64,000 bases of DNA, taken from the NCBI RefSeq assembly GCF_014204895.1, contig NZ_JACHMF010000001.1, positions 8,928,001 through 8,992,000 of the forward strand, written 5' to 3'. The position numbers were made by a program, and so were the translations under genes. The notes under the pieces were generated by a model, which had not been told where the DNA came from, ran no database searches, and worked only from the letters and a program-made list of their open reading frames with translations. This DNA is from Paractinoplanes abujensis. GTDB lineage: Bacteria; Actinomycetota; Actinomycetes; Mycobacteriales; Micromonosporaceae. This document shows positions 62,694 through 64,000 of the stretch, one piece after another (positions within the stretch are counted from its first letter, which is position 1; each line of letters starts with the position of its first letter).

Positions 62694-63653
62694 ATGAGGG
62701 TGGTCAGAGCCACGGCACTGGCGGGGATCGTGGCCGGGGCGATGCTGTGTCCGGCCGCCGCGAGCGCCGCGCCGGTGCCCGCGCTGCCCAGCCTGGTGGC
62801 TTATGTGCGTAACGGCGACATCTATGTCAGCCAGGGCTCGGCCGAGAAGCGCCTCACCACCGGGGGTAATCAGGCCCGTCCGCGCTGGTCGCCCGACGGC
62901 AAGTCGATCGCCTACCTCAAGGCCGGTTACCTGTGGGTGATGAAGGCCGACGGCACCGGTCAGCGCCGTCTCACCACCCGCGCCGCGGCCGGCCCCTCGT
63001 GGTCGCCGGACGGGAAGTCGATCGCCTTCGCCTCCCTGTCCTGCACGGGCGGCCCGGGCGTCTACCGGATCGCGGCCGCGGGCCGGGCGACGCCCGAGGT
63101 GCTGTTCCCCCGCGACTGCCGCAGCGAGGACCTGCCCGCCGAGCCGGCCCCGGTGACCTCCCGCGCGGGCTCGCTGCAGGAGCGGCTGAGCACCGACGAC
63201 GCCGTGGCCTGGTCGCCCGACGGCACGCGGATCGCGTTCCGCGGCGGCGACTGCGACTCCGTCTACGACGCCTGCCTGAGCGTGGGCACCGTGGCCACCG
63301 GGGGCGAGCAGACCGTGGCCGCGTACGGCGGGGGCAGCCTGCAGACCAGCGGTTTCGCCGTGGTGCCGAGCTGGCGTACGGACGGGGCGAAGCTGGCCTG
63401 GACCGCGTACCAGCGGGGTGAGACCAAGGCCGACGACCAGCCGCTGCACGTGGTCGAGTACGACACGAGGACCCGGGCCAAGCGCACCGTCGGCGGCACC
63501 GGAGACCGCGAGATGGCCTACCTGTCGACGAGCCGGGCGGTCGTCACCGGGCAGTACAAGAGCGGCTCCTGGGTCGTGGTCGTCGACCTGGTGAAGAACA
63601 AGCGGGCGCCGTTCCGTGAGGGTTCCCAGCCCAGTGTGCAGCCGGTGCGCTAA
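62694..63653 (+). CDS. Secreted TolB-like PD40 beta-propeller protein
   Basis: A 319-residue protein with a signal peptide (VVRATALAGIVAGAMLCPAAASA) and repeated PD40 motifs (RPRWSPDGKSIAYLKAGYLWVM, GPSWSPDGKSIAFAS, AVAWSPDGTRIAFRGG). The repeats fold as a propeller, which mostly binds proteins or peptidoglycan-related ligands. Two cysteine pairs (RDCRSED; GDCDSVYDAC) may form disulfides. The partner is unknown. Residues upstream in the same frame were excluded because they overlap the membrane-protein gene. Confidence 0.85.
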   Translation: MRVVRATALAGIVAGAMLCPAAASAAPVPALPSLVAYVRNGDIYVSQGSAEKRLTTGGNQARPRWSPDGKSIAYLKAGYLWVMKADGTGQRRLTTRAAAGPSWSPDGKSIAFASLSCTGGPGVYRIAAAGRATPEVLFPRDCRSEDLPAEPAPVTSRAGSLQERLSTDDAVAWSPDGTRIAFRGGDCDSVYDACLSVGTVATGGEQTVAAYGGGSLQTSGFAVVPSWRTDGAKLAWTAYQRGETKADDQPLHVVEYDTRTRAKRTVGGTGDREMAYLSTSRAVVTGQYKSGSWVVVVDLVKNKRAPFREGSQPSVQPVR

Positions 63654-63675
63654 GCGGACGGCCGGGGTTGCCGAA
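63650..63675 (+). promoter_or_regulatory. Possible FliA-type promoter before the last gene
   Basis: CTAA at 63650-63653 is followed after 16 bases by GCCGAA at 63670-63675. The -10 is an exact match and the -35 three of four positions of the Actinoplanes FliA consensus as I recall it. The predicted transcript would begin about 18 bases before the ATG at 63700. Confidence 0.4.
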
Positions 63676-63699
63676 GGGGAGTGAAACGGGAGGAACCGC

Positions 63700-64000
63700 A
63701 TGAGCATCTCCGGGCTGGGCACCGCCCGCACCCCCCAACCGCCTCTGACGCCGGTCCACCGGACCGCCCGTACGGAGAAGCCGGCCGAGCGCGCCGACGC
63801 GGTGCTGACCGGCCGCGACCGTGAGCTGATTTTCCAGGTCACCGGTGAGCGCGACGCGGCCAAGCAGTCGGCCACCGCGTTCGCCATGATCCTGTCCGCC
63901 GAGCGCGCTGCGGGCCGGCTCGCCCCCGGTCAGGAGGCCGGCGCGCTCTACCTCAAGGACCTCAGCCGTCGCTACGAGCGGACGGGCGGGCCCAACCCGG
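63700..64000 (+). CDS. Hypothetical protein, 3' end beyond the window
   Basis: An open frame of 100 codons runs off the window. GGGAGG lies seven bases before the ATG. The product starts MSISGLGTARTPQPPLTPVH and then has a charged helical stretch (TGRDRELIFQVTGERDAAKQ, then ATAFAMILSAERAAGRL). No signal peptide or domain is recognised. A FliA-like promoter lies upstream, so it may belong to the motility or spore regulon; that is speculative. Confidence 0.7.
   Translation, partial: MSISGLGTARTPQPPLTPVHRTARTEKPAERADAVLTGRDRELIFQVTGERDAAKQSATAFAMILSAERAAGRLAPGQEAGALYLKDLSRRYERTGGPNP

Overview
This is a very GC-rich, densely packed actinobacterial chromosome segment. Third codon positions are strongly GC-biased, GTG and TTG starts are frequent, and an Lsr2 protein, F420-dependent enzymes and many regulators are present. 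Two FliA-family (flagellar/sporulation type) sigma factors, an FGD enzyme and several Micromonosporaceae-type hypothetical proteins suggest an Actinoplanes-like member of the Micromonosporaceae. This assignment is inference; no rRNA or tRNA gene lies in the window.

Layout. 1-5.6 kb: parE (cut at its 5' end) and parC, the latter carrying a 429-residue intein with a LAGLIDADG endonuclease. 5.6-8.2 kb: small membrane and DUF proteins, a three-copy 33-bp hairpin repeat and a Sir2 deacylase. 8.3-18.1 kb: a sugar-uptake locus with a LacI regulator, a peptide-type five-gene ABC transporter, a GH1 beta-glucosidase and a convergent ROK regulator. 18.2-27.5 kb: methyltransferase, small membrane proteins, App1-type phosphatase, permuted papain-fold protein, large LuxR (LAL) regulator, YceI protein, a pair of DnaA boxes and a DEAD-box helicase. 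27.8-32.7 kb: two paralogous FliA sigma genes flanking a lipoprotein gene and helD. 33-39 kb: D,D-carboxypeptidase, Lsr2, an LLM oxidoreductase with a MarR regulator, a PP2C phosphatase and an RsbW-like kinase.

39.1-41.0 kb holds the most unusual gene. It is one uninterrupted reading frame joining an ECF-type sigma factor, a HxxxCxxC zinc motif, a transmembrane helix, a Pro/Thr linker and a GH128-like glycan hydrolase domain. 41-45 kb: F420-dependent glucose-6-phosphate dehydrogenase, a GT2 glycosyltransferase with a collagen-like repeat, a second LLM enzyme and a HAD hydrolase. 45-47 kb: an FAD monooxygenase split by a single-base frameshift, divergent from a TetR gene with two operator-like palindromes. 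47-53 kb: a sodium:solute symporter pair, PQQ-type sugar dehydrogenase, TAP-like hydrolase and MFS exporter. 53-57 kb: a heterodimeric ABC exporter with one degenerate ATP site. 57-64 kb: LysR/SDR pair, gamma-glutamyltransferase, an alpha/beta hydrolase lacking the usual nucleophile serine, membrane and secreted proteins, and a gene cut by the window end.

The recurring themes are regulation (about a dozen transcription regulators and three sigma factors), carbohydrate uptake and sensing, and F420 redox chemistry. No CRISPR array, insertion sequence or prophage was seen. No gene-free stretch exceeds 300 bases; the longest, 27549-27840, carries the leaders of the DEAD helicase and the first FliA gene.
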